Translations under genes and position numbers: made by a program
Assembly: GCF_016755875.1 (NCBI RefSeq)
Contig: NZ_BNED01000005.1
Span: 1,302,001-1,366,000 of the forward strand
Direction: 5' to 3'
Source: Streptomyces spororaveus
Lineage (GTDB): Bacteria; Actinomycetota; Actinomycetes; Streptomycetales; Streptomycetaceae
Length of the DNA: 64,000 bases
The notes under the pieces: generated by a model
What the model saw: only the letters and a program-made list of their open reading frames with translations
Database searches by the model: none
Told to the model about the DNA's origin: nothing
Shown: one piece after another, positions 34,943 through 44,322 of the stretch
How positions within the stretch are numbered: position 1 is the first letter of the stretch
Layout: every line of letters begins with the position of its first letter

Positions 34943-35700
34943 TGTGCCGTCATCTCGCTTATCTGGGGCCGGTGGTGACGCTCGGGGAACTGCTGAGCGA
35001 GCCGGAGCACTCGCTGGTGCGCCAGTCCTGGGAGCCGCGCCACCAGCGTTCCGGGACGGTCAACGCCGACGGCTTCGGCGTCGGCTGGTACGCGCAGGAC
35101 GACCCGGTGCCGGCCCGCTACCGGCGGTCCGGGCCCGTCTGGGGCGACCTGACCTTCGCCGATCTCGCCCGGGTGGTCCGGACGGGGGCCGCGCTGGCCG
35201 CCGTACGGGACGGCACGGTACCGGGGGCGGACGGGGAGGCGGCGGCCGCTCCGTTCGCGGACGGGCCGTGGCTGTTCAGCCACAACGGCTCGGTGCGGAA
35301 CTGGCCGGAGTCAGCCGCCCCGCTCGCGGCCGGGCTGCCGCCCGCGGAGCTGCTCCGGCTGGCCGCGCGCACGGACTCGGCGCTGGTCTGGGCGCTGGTC
35401 CTGCAACGGCTGCGGTCCGGGGACGACCTGGGCACCGCGCTCGCCGAGCCGGTCCGGGAGCTGGCCTCGGCCGCCCCGGGCTCCCGGCTGAACCTGCTGC
35501 TCACGGACGGCGTGACGATCGCCGCGACGGCCTGGGGCGATTCGCTCTGGTACCTGGCCGACGCGCGGTCGCGGCGCACCGTGGTGGCCTCCGAGCCGTA
35601 CGACGACGACACCCGGTGGCGCGAAGTGCCCGACCGGACCCTGCTGACCGCCACCCGTACCAGGGTCGAACTGACCCCGCTCAAGGAGAACTCCCCGTGA
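34942..35700 (+). CDS. egtC: EgtC, gamma-glutamyl-hercynylcysteine sulfoxide amidohydrolase
   Basis: 252 aa. Class II glutamine amidotransferase-like enzyme that removes the glutamate from the EgtB product. Met1 is followed by Cys2 (MCRHLAYLGP), the N-terminal nucleophile after Met removal. NADGFGVGWY and the FSHNGSV segment form the glutamate pocket. The start is fixed by the TGATG overlap with egtB and by Cys2. It overlaps egtD by GTGA. Confidence 0.92.
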   Translation: MCRHLAYLGPVVTLGELLSEPEHSLVRQSWEPRHQRSGTVNADGFGVGWYAQDDPVPARYRRSGPVWGDLTFADLARVVRTGAALAAVRDGTVPGADGEAAAAPFADGPWLFSHNGSVRNWPESAAPLAAGLPPAELLRLAARTDSALVWALVLQRLRSGDDLGTALAEPVRELASAAPGSRLNLLLTDGVTIAATAWGDSLWYLADARSRRTVVASEPYDDDTRWREVPDRTLLTATRTRVELTPLKENSP

Positions 35701-36671
35701 ACGACTTTCAGTTGACCCGGACACTCGACGAGCACGCCGCGGAGACGGCGCTGCGTACGGACGTGCTGCACGGGCTGACGCACACCCCGAAGATCCTGCC
35801 GCCCAAGTGGTTCTACGACGCCCGGGGCAGTGAGCTCTTCGAGGAGATCACCCGGTTGTCCGAGTACTACCCCACGCGCGCGGAGCGGGAGATCCTGCTG
35901 GAGCGGGCACGGGAGATCGCCACCGAGAGCGGCGCCCGCACCCTGGTGGAACTGGGCTCCGGGTCCTCGGAGAAGACCCGGCACCTCATCGAGGCGATGC
36001 CCGCGCTGGACACCTACGTACCGGTGGACGTGAGCGAGAGCGCGCTGCGGGGGGCGGCCGAGACGCTGCTGGCGGAGCACCCGGGACTGCGGGTGCACGC
36101 CCTGCTGGCCGACTTCACGCGCGCGCTGCGGCTGCCGGAGTCCCCCGGGCCCCGGCTGGTGGTGTTCCTGGGCGGCACGATCGGGAACCTGCTGCCGCCC
36201 GAGCGGGCGGTGTTCCTGGCGTCCGTCCGGGCGATGCTGTCGCCCGGGGACGCGCTGCTGATGGGGACGGACCTGGTGAAGGACGAGGCCGTGCTGGTGT
36301 CGGCGTACGACGACGCGCGGGGGGTGACCGCCGAGTTCAACAAGAACGTACTGGCGGTCATCAACCGCGAACTGGGGGCGGACTTCCACACGGCCGACTT
36401 CGCGCACGTGGCGGTGTGGAACAAGGAGCGGGAGTGGATCGAGATGCGGCTGCGGGCCCGGTCGGAACTGGTGGTGAAAATCCGGGCGCTGGACCTGCTG
36501 GTGCCGTTCGCGGCGGGTGAGGAGATCCTGACGGAGATCTCCGCGAAGTTCCGTCAGGAGGGCGTACGCGCGGAGCTGGCGGCGGCCGGACTGGAGCTGA
36601 CCCAGTGGTGGACGGACGCGGCGGGCCGGTTCGCGCTGTCCCTGTCGGTGGCGGACGGCGTGGCCCGCTGA
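35697..36671 (+). CDS. egtD: EgtD, L-histidine N-alpha-methyltransferase
   Basis: 324 aa. SAM-dependent trimethylation of histidine to hercynine, the first committed step of ergothioneine synthesis. Family motifs seen are LPPKWFYDARGSELFEEIT, LVELGSGSSEKTRHL (SAM), FLGGTIGNLLP and EFNKNVLAVINRELGADF. GTG is fixed by overlap with egtC. The last 118 bp overlap the convergent olsA gene. EgtE, the final lyase, is not in this window. Confidence 0.92.
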   Translation: MNDFQLTRTLDEHAAETALRTDVLHGLTHTPKILPPKWFYDARGSELFEEITRLSEYYPTRAEREILLERAREIATESGARTLVELGSGSSEKTRHLIEAMPALDTYVPVDVSESALRGAAETLLAEHPGLRVHALLADFTRALRLPESPGPRLVVFLGGTIGNLLPPERAVFLASVRAMLSPGDALLMGTDLVKDEAVLVSAYDDARGVTAEFNKNVLAVINRELGADFHTADFAHVAVWNKEREWIEMRLRARSELVVKIRALDLLVPFAAGEEILTEISAKFRQEGVRAELAAAGLELTQWWTDAAGRFALSLSVADGVAR

Positions 36672-37498
36672 GCGGGAATGCCCGGTAGCGCGGTCGGGGT
36701 GGCGGCCGGGATCCCGGCGACCGCCCGCTGAGCCGCCGCCGCGAGATCCCGCCGGTGCGCGTACCGGCCCGGCGGGATCCGCGGCAGCAGCCTCACCTCG
36801 GCCCGCACCCCGCGGGCCCGGGCGATCCGCCACAGCGAGGCGGTCAGCGGGTCGTCGCCGACGAAGGCGGGCGCCCCGGCCGGACTCCCGTCGCACCGCA
36901 GGTACGTGAGCCGCAGCGGCTGTACGGGGACCCGCGCGTCGAGGGCCGCCTGGAAGGCCGCCCGGCGGAAGGTGCCCTGGGCGCGCCCGCACCACGTGGA
37001 GCCCTCGGGGAAGACGGTGACCCGGTCCCCGGCGAGCAGCGCGCCCGTGATGGTCCCGACGGTGACGGGCAGGGCGCGGATCCGGTCGCGCTCGATGAAC
37101 AGGGTGCCGGCCTGTCCGGCGAGGCGGCCGAGCACGGGCCAGGCCCGGATGTCGCTCTTGGCCAGCATCCGGCAGGGCAGGGCCGCGGCCACCAGCGGGA
37201 TGTCCAGCCAGGAGATGTGGTTGGCGACCAGGAGGCGGCCGCCGCCCGGTCCCGGGCTGCCGTGCACGGTGACCCGGATGCCGAAGGCCCGTACGAGCGC
37301 GGCCGACCAGACCCGTACCACCGTGTGCCGGGGGCCGGCCGGCAGCAGCCGGACCGGCGGGGCGCCCAGGATCCCCAGCAGGATCAGGGCGACGGCGGCG
37401 GTGAGTCTGAGCACCGCCCGGGCAACGCTCGCGGTGGCCCCCTCGTGCCCGGCACAGGCCTCGGGGGTACAGGGCGAGGTGGGCAGCCAGACGCTCAT
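36554..37498 (-). CDS. olsA: OlsA-like 1-acylglycerol-type O-acyltransferase
   Basis: 314 aa, PlsC family, membrane-bound. An N-terminal hydrophobic segment (about 28-50) is followed by NHISWLD (HxxxxD) and FPEGST. Directly downstream of olsB with an ATGA overlap, it should add the second fatty acid to lyso-ornithine lipid. The last 40 or so residues are Ala/Pro/Ser-rich and are read antisense to the end of egtD (118-bp overlap), so this tail may be a late extension by loss of an earlier stop. Ornithine lipid is phosphorus-free, so low phosphate is a likely condition of use (inference). Confidence 0.82.
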   Translation of the reverse strand: MSVWLPTSPCTPEACAGHEGATASVARAVLRLTAAVALILLGILGAPPVRLLPAGPRHTVVRVWSAALVRAFGIRVTVHGSPGPGGGRLLVANHISWLDIPLVAAALPCRMLAKSDIRAWPVLGRLAGQAGTLFIERDRIRALPVTVGTITGALLAGDRVTVFPEGSTWCGRAQGTFRRAAFQAALDARVPVQPLRLTYLRCDGSPAGAPAFVGDDPLTASLWRIARARGVRAEVRLLPRIPPGRYAHRRDLAAAAQRAVAGIPAATPTALPGIPAQRATPSATDRDSANRPAASVHHWVSSSPAAASSARTPS

Positions 37499-38373
37499 GC
37501 GCCCGGGACGAGCGAGCGGAAGTGCTTGAGGTAGCGCGGGTTGGTCCGGCGCAGCGAGAGCAGTACGTACAGGTCGGCGCAGCCGAACCCGGCGTCGAGG
37601 GCGGGCTCGCCGCAGACCCAGGCGCCGAGGCGGAGGTAGCCGCGCAGCAGCGGGGGCAGTTCCATGCGGTCGGGGAAGGTGATGCCCTCGGGGCTCCAGG
37701 GGAGGTGGGGGGTGACCCGGTACTCCTCGGGGGCGAGGCTGCGGGTGAGCGCGGTCTCCCGGGTGGCGGCGGCCAGGACCCCGCCGTCGGCGAGCGGGAT
37801 CGAGCAGCAGCCGGCCAGCCAGTTGTGCCCGGTGCGCTCCATGTAGTGGGCGAGGCCGGCCCAGATGAGGGCGATGACGGCGCCGTTGCGGTGGTCGGGG
37901 TGGACGCAGGAGCGGCCGACCTCGACCAGGTCGGGGCGGATGGGGGCGAGGGCCGAGAGGTCGAACTCCCCCTCGGAGTAGAGGCGGCCGGCGACCGCGG
38001 CACGCTCCGGGGGCAGCAGCCGGTAGGTGCCGACGACCTGCTCGGCCTCCTCGTCGATGACGAGGAGGTGGTCGCAGTACGCGTCGAAGGCGTCGGCGTC
38101 GAGGCCGGGCTCGGGCCCGTCCAGGCGGGCACCGAGCTCGCCGGCGAAGACCTGGTGGCGCAGGCGCTGGGCGGCGCGCACCTCGTCCTCGTCACGGGCC
38201 AGGCGGACGGCGTAGCGCGGCCCCGGTTCGGAAGGGGCGCCGGACGCCGCGGCGGGGTTCCTGGCGGGGGCGAGGCGGGTGGCGGGCGCGGGCGCGGCGG
38301 CGGGCGCGGCGGCGGGTGCGGGGGCCGGCGCCGAGGCGGGGAGGGGGGACGGGGACAGGGGTGCGATCGTCAT
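37495..38373 (-). CDS. olsB: OlsB-like ornithine N-acyltransferase (GNAT-type)
   Basis: 292 aa. It transfers a 3-hydroxyacyl group from ACP to the alpha-amino group of ornithine, giving lyso-ornithine lipid. Family segments seen are RLRHQVFAGELGARL, VVGTYRLLPPE, VEVGRSCVHPDHRNGAVI and GCCSIPLADGG. The first 45 residues are an Ala-Pro low-complexity leader. ATG 38373 has AGGAG 6 nt upstream. It overlaps olsA as ATGA; together they form the ornithine-lipid pair. Confidence 0.84.
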   Translation of the reverse strand: MTIAPLSPSPLPASAPAPAPAAAPAAAPAPATRLAPARNPAAASGAPSEPGPRYAVRLARDEDEVRAAQRLRHQVFAGELGARLDGPEPGLDADAFDAYCDHLLVIDEEAEQVVGTYRLLPPERAAVAGRLYSEGEFDLSALAPIRPDLVEVGRSCVHPDHRNGAVIALIWAGLAHYMERTGHNWLAGCCSIPLADGGVLAAATRETALTRSLAPEEYRVTPHLPWSPEGITFPDRMELPPLLRGYLRLGAWVCGEPALDAGFGCADLYVLLSLRRTNPRYLKHFRSLVPGA

Positions 38374-38528
38374 GGCGGCTCCTGATCCGGGCACGGAGGG
38401 CCAGGTCCGCAGGTGCGTGGCCTGGCTCCTTTACTTCTTCCGTGACCGGCTGGATTCGACATGACCGCTCAGCGGCCCGCGGATGTGCGGACGCTGAACT
38501 CGGCGGTACCCCCTGCCCCGGCGGTGGC

Positions 38529-39791
38529 TCAGCGGTCGGAGCTGAGGATCTTGCCGATCTGCTCGGAGGCGGCCTTGGCGGCCTGTCTGGGGTCCCGGCC
38601 CGTGAGCACGGCCGTCATGTAGGGCTTGATCGGGTTCTTCGCCTCGACCTCGGCCCAGAGGGCGGAGGTGGGGGTGGCCCGGCCCTGGGCGGCGCCGGGG
38701 GCCATGTTGGCCGCACCCTCGTTGCCCTCGACGACGTGCGCGAGGGTGGTCTTGTTGGGTACGTAGCTCATCGTGCGGGCGAGTTCGGTCTGCCACTCCT
38801 CGCTGACGAGGGCCGTGATCACGTCCACGGCGGCCTTCCGCTGTCCGGTCCGCGCCGGGATGATCAGGTCGGAGCCACCGGTGAAGACGGCCCCCGGCTT
38901 GTCGGAGGTCTTGCCGGGGATCGGGAAGAAGCCGAGCTTGCCCTTCAGGGCGGGGTTGGCCGCCTCGATCTCGGCGGCCTGGCCGGGCGGGGCGATGATC
39001 TGGGCGACCCCGCCGCGGGCGAAGACCTGCGACTGCGGGGGCGTCTCCTCGTCGGCGCCCCTGGGGCCGTCGCCGAGGGCCTGGAGCTGCTTGTAGAAGT
39101 CCATGCCGGCCAGGGCCTTGTCGTCGTCGAGGGCGCCGACCCACCTGCCGCCGGTCTCGACGGCGAGTTCGCCGCCCTCGTCCCAGACGAAGCCGGCGAG
39201 GACGTACCAGTTCTGGCCCGCGAGGTAGATGCCCTGCTGGTCGCCCTTGTCGAGCTTCTGGGTGGCCTGGATCCACTCCTGGCGGTTCTTGGGCGGGGTT
39301 TTGATCCCGGCGCTCGCGAAGAGGTCCTTGTGGTAGATGACCACCCGGTTGGCGGCATACCAGGGGACTCCGTACAGGGCGCCGTCGATGGTCGCGGGTT
39401 CGGCGAGGCCCTTGAGCCAGTCCTTGCTGCCCCATGTGCGCAGGCCTTCGAGGGTGAGCTCTTCGAGGCCGCCGGTCTCGATGTACTTGGCGACCTGGGT
39501 GTTGCCGACCTCGATGACGTCGGCGCTCTCCTTGCCCGTGCCGTCGAGGACGGCGTTGACCTTGTCGCCGATGCCCGTCCATTCCTGGATCCTGACGTTC
39601 AGGTCGATGCCGGGGTGCTCCTTCTCGAACGCCGCGGTGAACTTGCCGATGAAGTCCTCCGAGGCACTGCCCTTCATCAGCCAGAGCGTGACCTTCCGCG
39701 ACCCTCCGGCTGGGTCGGCCGACTGGCTGCAGCCCGTGAGGGCGGTGACGGCCGCGAGGGCGGTGCACGCGGCGAGCAAGCGCATCTTCAA
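38529..39791 (-). CDS. Sugar ABC transporter substrate-binding lipoprotein, DasA-like
   Basis: 420 aa. TTG start chosen because AGAAGG is 8 nt upstream; the ATG two codons later (39785) is the alternative. The signal peptide ends in the lipobox LTGC. The mature part has the extracellular solute-binding family 1 pattern (VTLWLMKGSASEDF, EKEHPGIDLNVRIQEWTGIGD, ADVIEVGNTQVAKY), which from memory is closest to DasA, the chitobiose-binding protein. No permease or ATPase gene is nearby, so it must use a transporter encoded elsewhere. A dre-like site lies upstream. Confidence 0.84.
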   Translation of the reverse strand: MKMRLLAACTALAAVTALTGCSQSADPAGGSRKVTLWLMKGSASEDFIGKFTAAFEKEHPGIDLNVRIQEWTGIGDKVNAVLDGTGKESADVIEVGNTQVAKYIETGGLEELTLEGLRTWGSKDWLKGLAEPATIDGALYGVPWYAANRVVIYHKDLFASAGIKTPPKNRQEWIQATQKLDKGDQQGIYLAGQNWYVLAGFVWDEGGELAVETGGRWVGALDDDKALAGMDFYKQLQALGDGPRGADEETPPQSQVFARGGVAQIIAPPGQAAEIEAANPALKGKLGFFPIPGKTSDKPGAVFTGGSDLIIPARTGQRKAAVDVITALVSEEWQTELARTMSYVPNKTTLAHVVEGNEGAANMAPGAAQGRATPTSALWAEVEAKNPIKPYMTAVLTGRDPRQAAKAASEQIGKILSSDR

Positions 39792-39828
39792 GAGGGTCAC
39801 CTTCTGGCTCGGTCTCGGATGGCTCGAA

Positions 39829-39844
39829 ATTGGCATAGACCAAT
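39829..39844. promoter_or_regulatory. Candidate DasR site (dre-like)
   Basis: On the minus strand ATTGGTCTATGCCAAT. The core TGGTCTATGCCA matches 10 of 12 positions of the dre core TGGTCTAGACCA, and the ends form perfect 5-bp arms. It lies 38 bp upstream of the TTG start of the DasA-like gene, in the promoter zone. Confidence 0.55.
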
Positions 39845-39953
39845 AGGCCGGTCAAGGGCCTTTCGCTCACGACTGTTCGCCCAAAGTTCGCGGACCGGGA
39901 CTTACTGGGGCACCGTAGAACCAGGCAAAGCCACCCACCGTCGGGAGACCTCC

Positions 39954-40169
39954 ATGTCCAATCACACGTACCGGGTGACCGAGATCGTCGGCACCTCCCA
40001 GGAGGGCATCGATCAGGCCATCCGCAACGGGATCGCCCGCGCGGGCCAGACCGTGCGGAACCTGGACTGGTTCGAGGTCGTTCAGGTACGCGGTCACATC
40101 GAGAACGGGGAGATCGCCCACTACCAGGTGGGGCTCAAGGTCGGCTTCCGCCTCGACGGCGAGGACTGA
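39954..40169 (+). CDS. Dodecin
   Basis: 71 aa. Small flavin-storage protein that assembles as a dodecamer. The whole family pattern is present: TYRVTEIVGTSQEGIDQAI, then the flavin-stacking Trp in LDWFEVVQVRGHI and YQVGLKVGFRL. The ATG has GGGAG 6 nt upstream. It is a stand-alone gene divergent from the binding-protein gene. Confidence 0.92.
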   Translation: MSNHTYRVTEIVGTSQEGIDQAIRNGIARAGQTVRNLDWFEVVQVRGHIENGEIAHYQVGLKVGFRLDGED

Positions 40170-40257
40170 GCCCCCGCGACGGGCCCCGGAGCCGGAACCG
40201 GCACCCCGGCCTTTCGGCTCCCCGGTCCTCCGGCCCTGCGGCCGCCCGGCTCCCCGG

Positions 40258-40749
40258 TCAGGTCCGGCCGTCCACCTCCTGGGCGGACTCCAGCTCCGGC
40301 GCGTCCGCCGCCCAGTCGGCGAGCACCACCCGGAAGCCGGCGGCCCGCGCGGACTGGCAGACGAGCTCGTCGTCGTCGACGAGCATCCGCACCTCCCGGC
40401 CCCGGGAGATCCGCCGCAGCACCTCCACCTTGGTCGTGCGGGCCGGCCGCCGGTCCTGGTTTCCGCGCATGAACAGCCGTCCGTCGGGCAGACCGTGCCG
40501 GGCGAGCCAGTCGAGCGTGTCCGCGCGGCACCTTTCGGGGCGCCCGGTCAGGTACACCACCTCGCAGTCGGCCGCGCTCTCGACGGCCAGCGCCACCCCG
40601 CGCCCGAGCGGCGGATCGGCCGGGGCCGCGGCGAAGAAGCCGGTCCAGTCCCGGGGCCGGCGCTCCAGGAAGTGCTGGCGATGGCCGGTGTCCGCCAGGG
40701 TGTTGTCGAGGTCGAAGACGGCCAGCGGCCGGGTGGTGTGCTCACTCAT
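40258..40749 (-). CDS. HAD-family phosphatase, PNKP-phosphatase-like
   Basis: 163 aa, cytoplasmic. Motif I FDLDNTLADT, motif II in VVYLTGRPERCR, a Lys in RTTKVEVLRR, and motif IV VDDDELVC are in order, so the catalytic set is complete. Size and the LTGRPE block resemble the phosphatase part of polynucleotide kinase-phosphatase or tailless HAD enzymes; the substrate is unknown. The ATG lacks a ribosome site but has TACGCT 6 nt upstream, so the message is probably leaderless. It is divergent from the flavin oxidoreductase gene. Confidence 0.8.
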   Translation of the reverse strand: MSEHTTRPLAVFDLDNTLADTGHRQHFLERRPRDWTGFFAAAPADPPLGRGVALAVESAADCEVVYLTGRPERCRADTLDWLARHGLPDGRLFMRGNQDRRPARTTKVEVLRRISRGREVRMLVDDDELVCQSARAAGFRVVLADWAADAPELESAQEVDGRT

Positions 40750-40755
40750 GCCGCC

Positions 40756-40761
40756 AGCGTA
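40756..40761 (-). promoter_or_regulatory. -10 box, leaderless promoter of the HAD phosphatase gene
   Basis: TACGCT on the minus strand, 6 nt before the ATG at 40749. Confidence 0.5.
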
Positions 40762-40809
40762 GGAGAGCCGTGCCGGGAATCCTCACGGCCGCCGGACGTT
40801 GAGTCCTGT

Positions 40810-41799
40810 GTGATCCGAAAACTCTCGATACTCGACCGGTCGCGCACCCGTCAGGGCCACCCGGCCCCGCAGGCCCTGCGCGACACCGTGGCGCTGGCCC
40901 GGACGGCCGAGGAGCTCGGCTACCACCGCTTCTGGGTCTCGGAGCACCACAGCGTGCCCGGTGTCGCCGGCGCGGCACCGACGGTCCTGGCCGCCGCCGT
41001 CGCCGGAGCGACGCACCGGATCCGGGTCGGCACGGGCGGGGTCATGCTGCCCAACCACCAGCCGATGGTGGTGGCGGAGCAGTTCGGGGTCCTGGAGTCG
41101 CTGTTCCCCGGCCGGATCGACATGGGCCTCGGCCGTTCGGTCGGCTTCACCAACGGCATCCGGCGGGCGCTGGGCCGCGACACCGGGGACGCCGACCGCT
41201 TCGAGGAACAGCTGGCCGAACTGCTCGGCTGGCTCGACGGCACCCAGCGGGCCCACCCCGAGGTCCACGCCCACCCCGCCGAAGGACTGCGCGTCCCGGC
41301 CTACGTCCTGGCCACCGGCGAGGGCGCCGGGATCGCCGCGCGGGCCGGGCTGCCGCTGGTGGTGGGCGACCTGCGGGCCCGCGGCCGGGTGGGCGAGATC
41401 GTCGACGTGTACCGCAAGGAGTTCCGGCCCTCCGCCCTGGGCGCGGAGCCGTACGTCGTGGTCTCCGGGACGGTGGCGGTCGCCGCGACCACGGAGGAGG
41501 CCCGCCGCATCCTGGTCCCGGAGGCCTGGGCCCTCGCGTACTCCCGTACCCGGGGCAGCTTCCCGCCGCTCCGGCCGGCCGAGGAGGTGGAGGCGCTGGA
41601 GATGACCCCGAAGGAGCGCGAGCTCTACGCCAGCGCGCTGGCCGGTCACATCCACGGCACGGAGGAGCGGGTGGCGGCGGAGCTGTCGGACGTCGCGGAA
41701 CGGACCGGCGCGGACGAACTGCTGGTCACCACCTCCACGTACGACCGCAGGGCGCTGCTGGACTCCTACGCGCGGCTGGCCCGGATCGCGGGCCTCTGA
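40810..41799 (+). CDS. LLM-class flavin-dependent oxidoreductase (luciferase-like)
   Basis: 329 aa. TIM-barrel monooxygenase/reductase of the bacterial luciferase family, MsnO8-like subgroup. Family segments are [50 protein letters not shown], and [16 protein letters not shown]. It uses reduced FMN or F420; the cofactor cannot be told from the sequence. The GTG at 40810 has only a weak ribosome site. It ends 24 bp before the UvrA-like gene. Confidence 0.85.
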   Translation: MIRKLSILDRSRTRQGHPAPQALRDTVALARTAEELGYHRFWVSEHHSVPGVAGAAPTVLAAAVAGATHRIRVGTGGVMLPNHQPMVVAEQFGVLESLFPGRIDMGLGRSVGFTNGIRRALGRDTGDADRFEEQLAELLGWLDGTQRAHPEVHAHPAEGLRVPAYVLATGEGAGIAARAGLPLVVGDLRARGRVGEIVDVYRKEFRPSALGAEPYVVVSGTVAVAATTEEARRILVPEAWALAYSRTRGSFPPLRPAEEVEALEMTPKERELYASALAGHIHGTEERVAAELSDVAERTGADELLVTTSTYDRRALLDSYARLARIAGL

Positions 41800-41810
41800 G
41801 GACGAGCCTC

Positions 41811-41816
41811 TAAAAT
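41811..41816 (+). promoter_or_regulatory. -10 box, leaderless promoter of the UvrA-like gene
   Basis: TAAAAT with 7 nt to the ATG at 41824. No ribosome site is present. Confidence 0.6.
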
Positions 41817-41823
41817 AGGACGA

Positions 41824-44307
41824 ATGCACCAGGCCGCCGGTACCCCCGCCCCTCCCCCCAAGCCCCTCGACCCCTGCGTACGGGTCCGGGGCGCCCGGGA
41901 GCACAATCTGCGCGGCGTCGACGTGGACATCCCGCGCGACGCGCTGACCGTGTTCACCGGGGTCTCCGGCTCCGGGAAGAGCTCGCTCGCCTTCGGCACG
42001 CTCTACGCCGAGGCCCAGCGCCGGTACTTCGAGTCCGTGGCCCCGTACGCACGGCGCCTGATCCACCAGATCGGCGCACCGAAGGTGGACTCCGTCACCG
42101 GGCTGCCGCCGGCCGTCTCGCTGGAGCAGCGGCGCTCCTCCCCCGGCTCGCGCTCCTCCGTCGGCACGGTGACCCTGCTGTCCAACTCCCTGCGGATGCT
42201 GTACTCGCGCGCCGGGAGCTATCCGCCGGGTGCCGAACGGCTCGACTCCGACGCCTTCTCGCCCAACACCGCCACCGGGGCCTGCCCCGCCTGCCACGGG
42301 CTCGGGCGGATCCACCGCACCAGCGAGGAACTCCTCGTCCCCGACCCGGAGCTGTCGATCCGCCAGGGTGCGATCGCCGCCTGGCCGGGCGCCTGGCAGG
42401 GCAAGAACCTGCGGGACATCCTGGAGACGCTCGGCCACGACGTGGACCGGCCCTGGCGGGAGCTGCCCGCGAAGGACCGCGAGTGGATCCTGTTCACCGA
42501 GGAGCAGCCGGTGGTGACCGTGCACCCGGTGCGGGAGGCCGAGCGGATCCAACGGCCCTACCAGGGCACGTACATGAGCGCCCACCGCTACGTCATGCGG
42601 ACCTTCGCCGACAGCAAGAGCGCCACCCTGCGGGCCCGCGCCGAGAAGTTCCTCGCCGACTCGCCCTGTCCGGTGTGCGAGGGGCGGCGGCTGCGCCCGG
42701 AGGCCCTCGCCGTCACCTTCGCCGGGCGGACCATCGCGGAGCTGGCGGCGCTGGCGCTGACCGACCTGGACGCCGTACTGGCCTCCGCGCCCCTGGACGG
42801 GGAGGCGGCGCGGGTGCTCGCCGAGGACCTGCGCTCCCGGATCGGGCCCGTCACGGAGCTGGGGCTCGGCTACCTGAGCCTGGACCGGACCGCGCCGACC
42901 CTCTCCGCGGGCGAGCTGCAGCGGCTGCGGCTGGCGACGCAGCTGCGGTCGGGGCTGTTCGGGGTCGTGTACGTACTGGACGAGCCGTCGGCGGGCCTGC
43001 ACCCGGCCGACACCGAGGCCCTGCTCGGCGTTCTGGACCGGCTGAAGGAGGCCGGGAACACGGTCTTCGTCGTGGAGCACCATCTCGATGTGGTGCGGCA
43101 CGCGGACTGGCTGGTCGACGTGGGTCCGCTGGCCGGGGAGCACGGCGGGCAGGTGCTGCACAGCGGGCCGCCGCAGGACCTGGCCGGGGTGGCGGGGTCG
43201 GCCACGGCCCGGCACCTCTTCGCGGAGCGGGAGCCGGCCGGTGCGCCCAGGCCGGTGCGCCCGGCGACCGGGAAGGTCCGGCTGAGCGGGGTGGACCGGC
43301 ACAACCTGCGCGGGCTGGAGGCGGAGTTCCCGCTCGGCGTGTTCACGGCCGTGACCGGGGTGTCGGGTTCGGGCAAGTCCACGCTGGTGGGGCAGGTGCT
43401 GGCCCGGGAGGTCGGCGAGCGGCTCGGGGAGGCCGACTGTCCCGTGCGGCGGCTGGTGGAGGTGGACCAGAAGCCGATCGGCCGGACACCGCGGTCCAAC
43501 CTGGCCACGTACACCGGTCTGTTCGACGTGGTGCGCAAGCTCTTCACGGCGGCCCCGCAGGCGCGGGCGCGTGGCTGGAAGGCGGGCCGGTTCTCCTTCA
43601 ACGTACCGGGCGGCCGGTGCGAGACCTGCCAGGGCGAGGGCTTCGTCTCGGTGGAGCTGCTGTTCCTGCCGAGCACGTACGCCCCGTGCCCCGAGTGTGC
43701 GGGGGCCCGCTACAACGCCGAGACCCTGGAGGTCCGGTACGAGGGGCTGGACATCGCGGAGGTACTGGGCCTGACGGTGGAGTCGGCGGCCGCCTTCTTC
43801 GCGGAGGTTCCGGCGGCGGCGCGCAGCCTGCGGGCGCTGGAGGAGATCGGGCTGGGCTACCTGCGGCTGGGGCAGCCGGCCACCGAGCTGTCGGGCGGTG
43901 AGGCGCAGCGGATCAAGCTGGCGACCGAGCTGCAGCGGCTGCGCCGGGACCACACGCTGTACCTGCTGGACGAGCCGACGACCGGGCTGCATCCGGCCGA
44001 TGTGCGGGTGCTGCTGAGGCAGTTGCACGGGCTGGTGGACGCCGGGCACTCGGTGGTGGTCGTGGAGCACGACATGGAGGTGGTCGCGGGCGCGGACTGG
44101 GTCATCGACCTGGGCCCGGGCGGCGGCGCGGAGGGCGGCCGGGTGGTCGCCGCGGGTACGCCGTCGGAGGTGGCCTCCGCGGCGGGCAGCCGTACGGCTC
44201 CGTACCTGGCGCGGGCCCTGGGGGCCGGTCGGCGGGAGGAGGCGCGGGAGCCGTTCGGCCCGGCGCCGGCCGCGGCGCGGCCGCGGCCGGTCGGCGAACC
44301 GGGGTGA
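41824..44307 (+). CDS. UvrA paralogue (UvrA2/DrrC-like ABC ATPase)
   Basis: 827 aa, shorter than housekeeping UvrA (about 940-1010). Two ATP-binding halves: Walker [12 protein letters not shown] (first) and [11 protein letters not shown] (second); signature LSAGELQRL in the first half and [11 protein letters not shown] in the second; [11 protein letters not shown] and [11 protein letters not shown]. Zinc-finger cysteine pairs are seen at CPACHG/CPVCEG and CETCQG/CPECAG. The UvrB-binding insert appears to be missing. Such paralogues are tied to drug self-resistance or to damage tolerance without canonical excision. Likely leaderless. Confidence 0.87.
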   Translation: MHQAAGTPAPPPKPLDPCVRVRGAREHNLRGVDVDIPRDALTVFTGVSGSGKSSLAFGTLYAEAQRRYFESVAPYARRLIHQIGAPKVDSVTGLPPAVSLEQRRSSPGSRSSVGTVTLLSNSLRMLYSRAGSYPPGAERLDSDAFSPNTATGACPACHGLGRIHRTSEELLVPDPELSIRQGAIAAWPGAWQGKNLRDILETLGHDVDRPWRELPAKDREWILFTEEQPVVTVHPVREAERIQRPYQGTYMSAHRYVMRTFADSKSATLRARAEKFLADSPCPVCEGRRLRPEALAVTFAGRTIAELAALALTDLDAVLASAPLDGEAARVLAEDLRSRIGPVTELGLGYLSLDRTAPTLSAGELQRLRLATQLRSGLFGVVYVLDEPSAGLHPADTEALLGVLDRLKEAGNTVFVVEHHLDVVRHADWLVDVGPLAGEHGGQVLHSGPPQDLAGVAGSATARHLFAEREPAGAPRPVRPATGKVRLSGVDRHNLRGLEAEFPLGVFTAVTGVSGSGKSTLVGQVLAREVGERLGEADCPVRRLVEVDQKPIGRTPRSNLATYTGLFDVVRKLFTAAPQARARGWKAGRFSFNVPGGRCETCQGEGFVSVELLFLPSTYAPCPECAGARYNAETLEVRYEGLDIAEVLGLTVESAAAFFAEVPAAARSLRALEEIGLGYLRLGQPATELSGGEAQRIKLATELQRLRRDHTLYLLDEPTTGLHPADVRVLLRQLHGLVDAGHSVVVVEHDMEVVAGADWVIDLGPGGGAEGGRVVAAGTPSEVASAAGSRTAPYLARALGAGRREEAREPFGPAPAAARPRPVGEPG

Positions 44308-44322
44308 TCCTCGCCCCCGGGG

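Noticed and set aside
40188..40221. Hairpin after the dodecin gene (GGAGCCG / CGGCTCC) as terminator
   Set aside because: The arms are 7 bp with a 20-nt loop in very GC-rich DNA, too weak to separate from chance.
40783..44070. Open frame of 1095 codons on the minus strand
   Set aside because: It is antisense to the UvrA-like and luciferase-like genes, with His/Arg/Gly-rich shadow composition and no domain.
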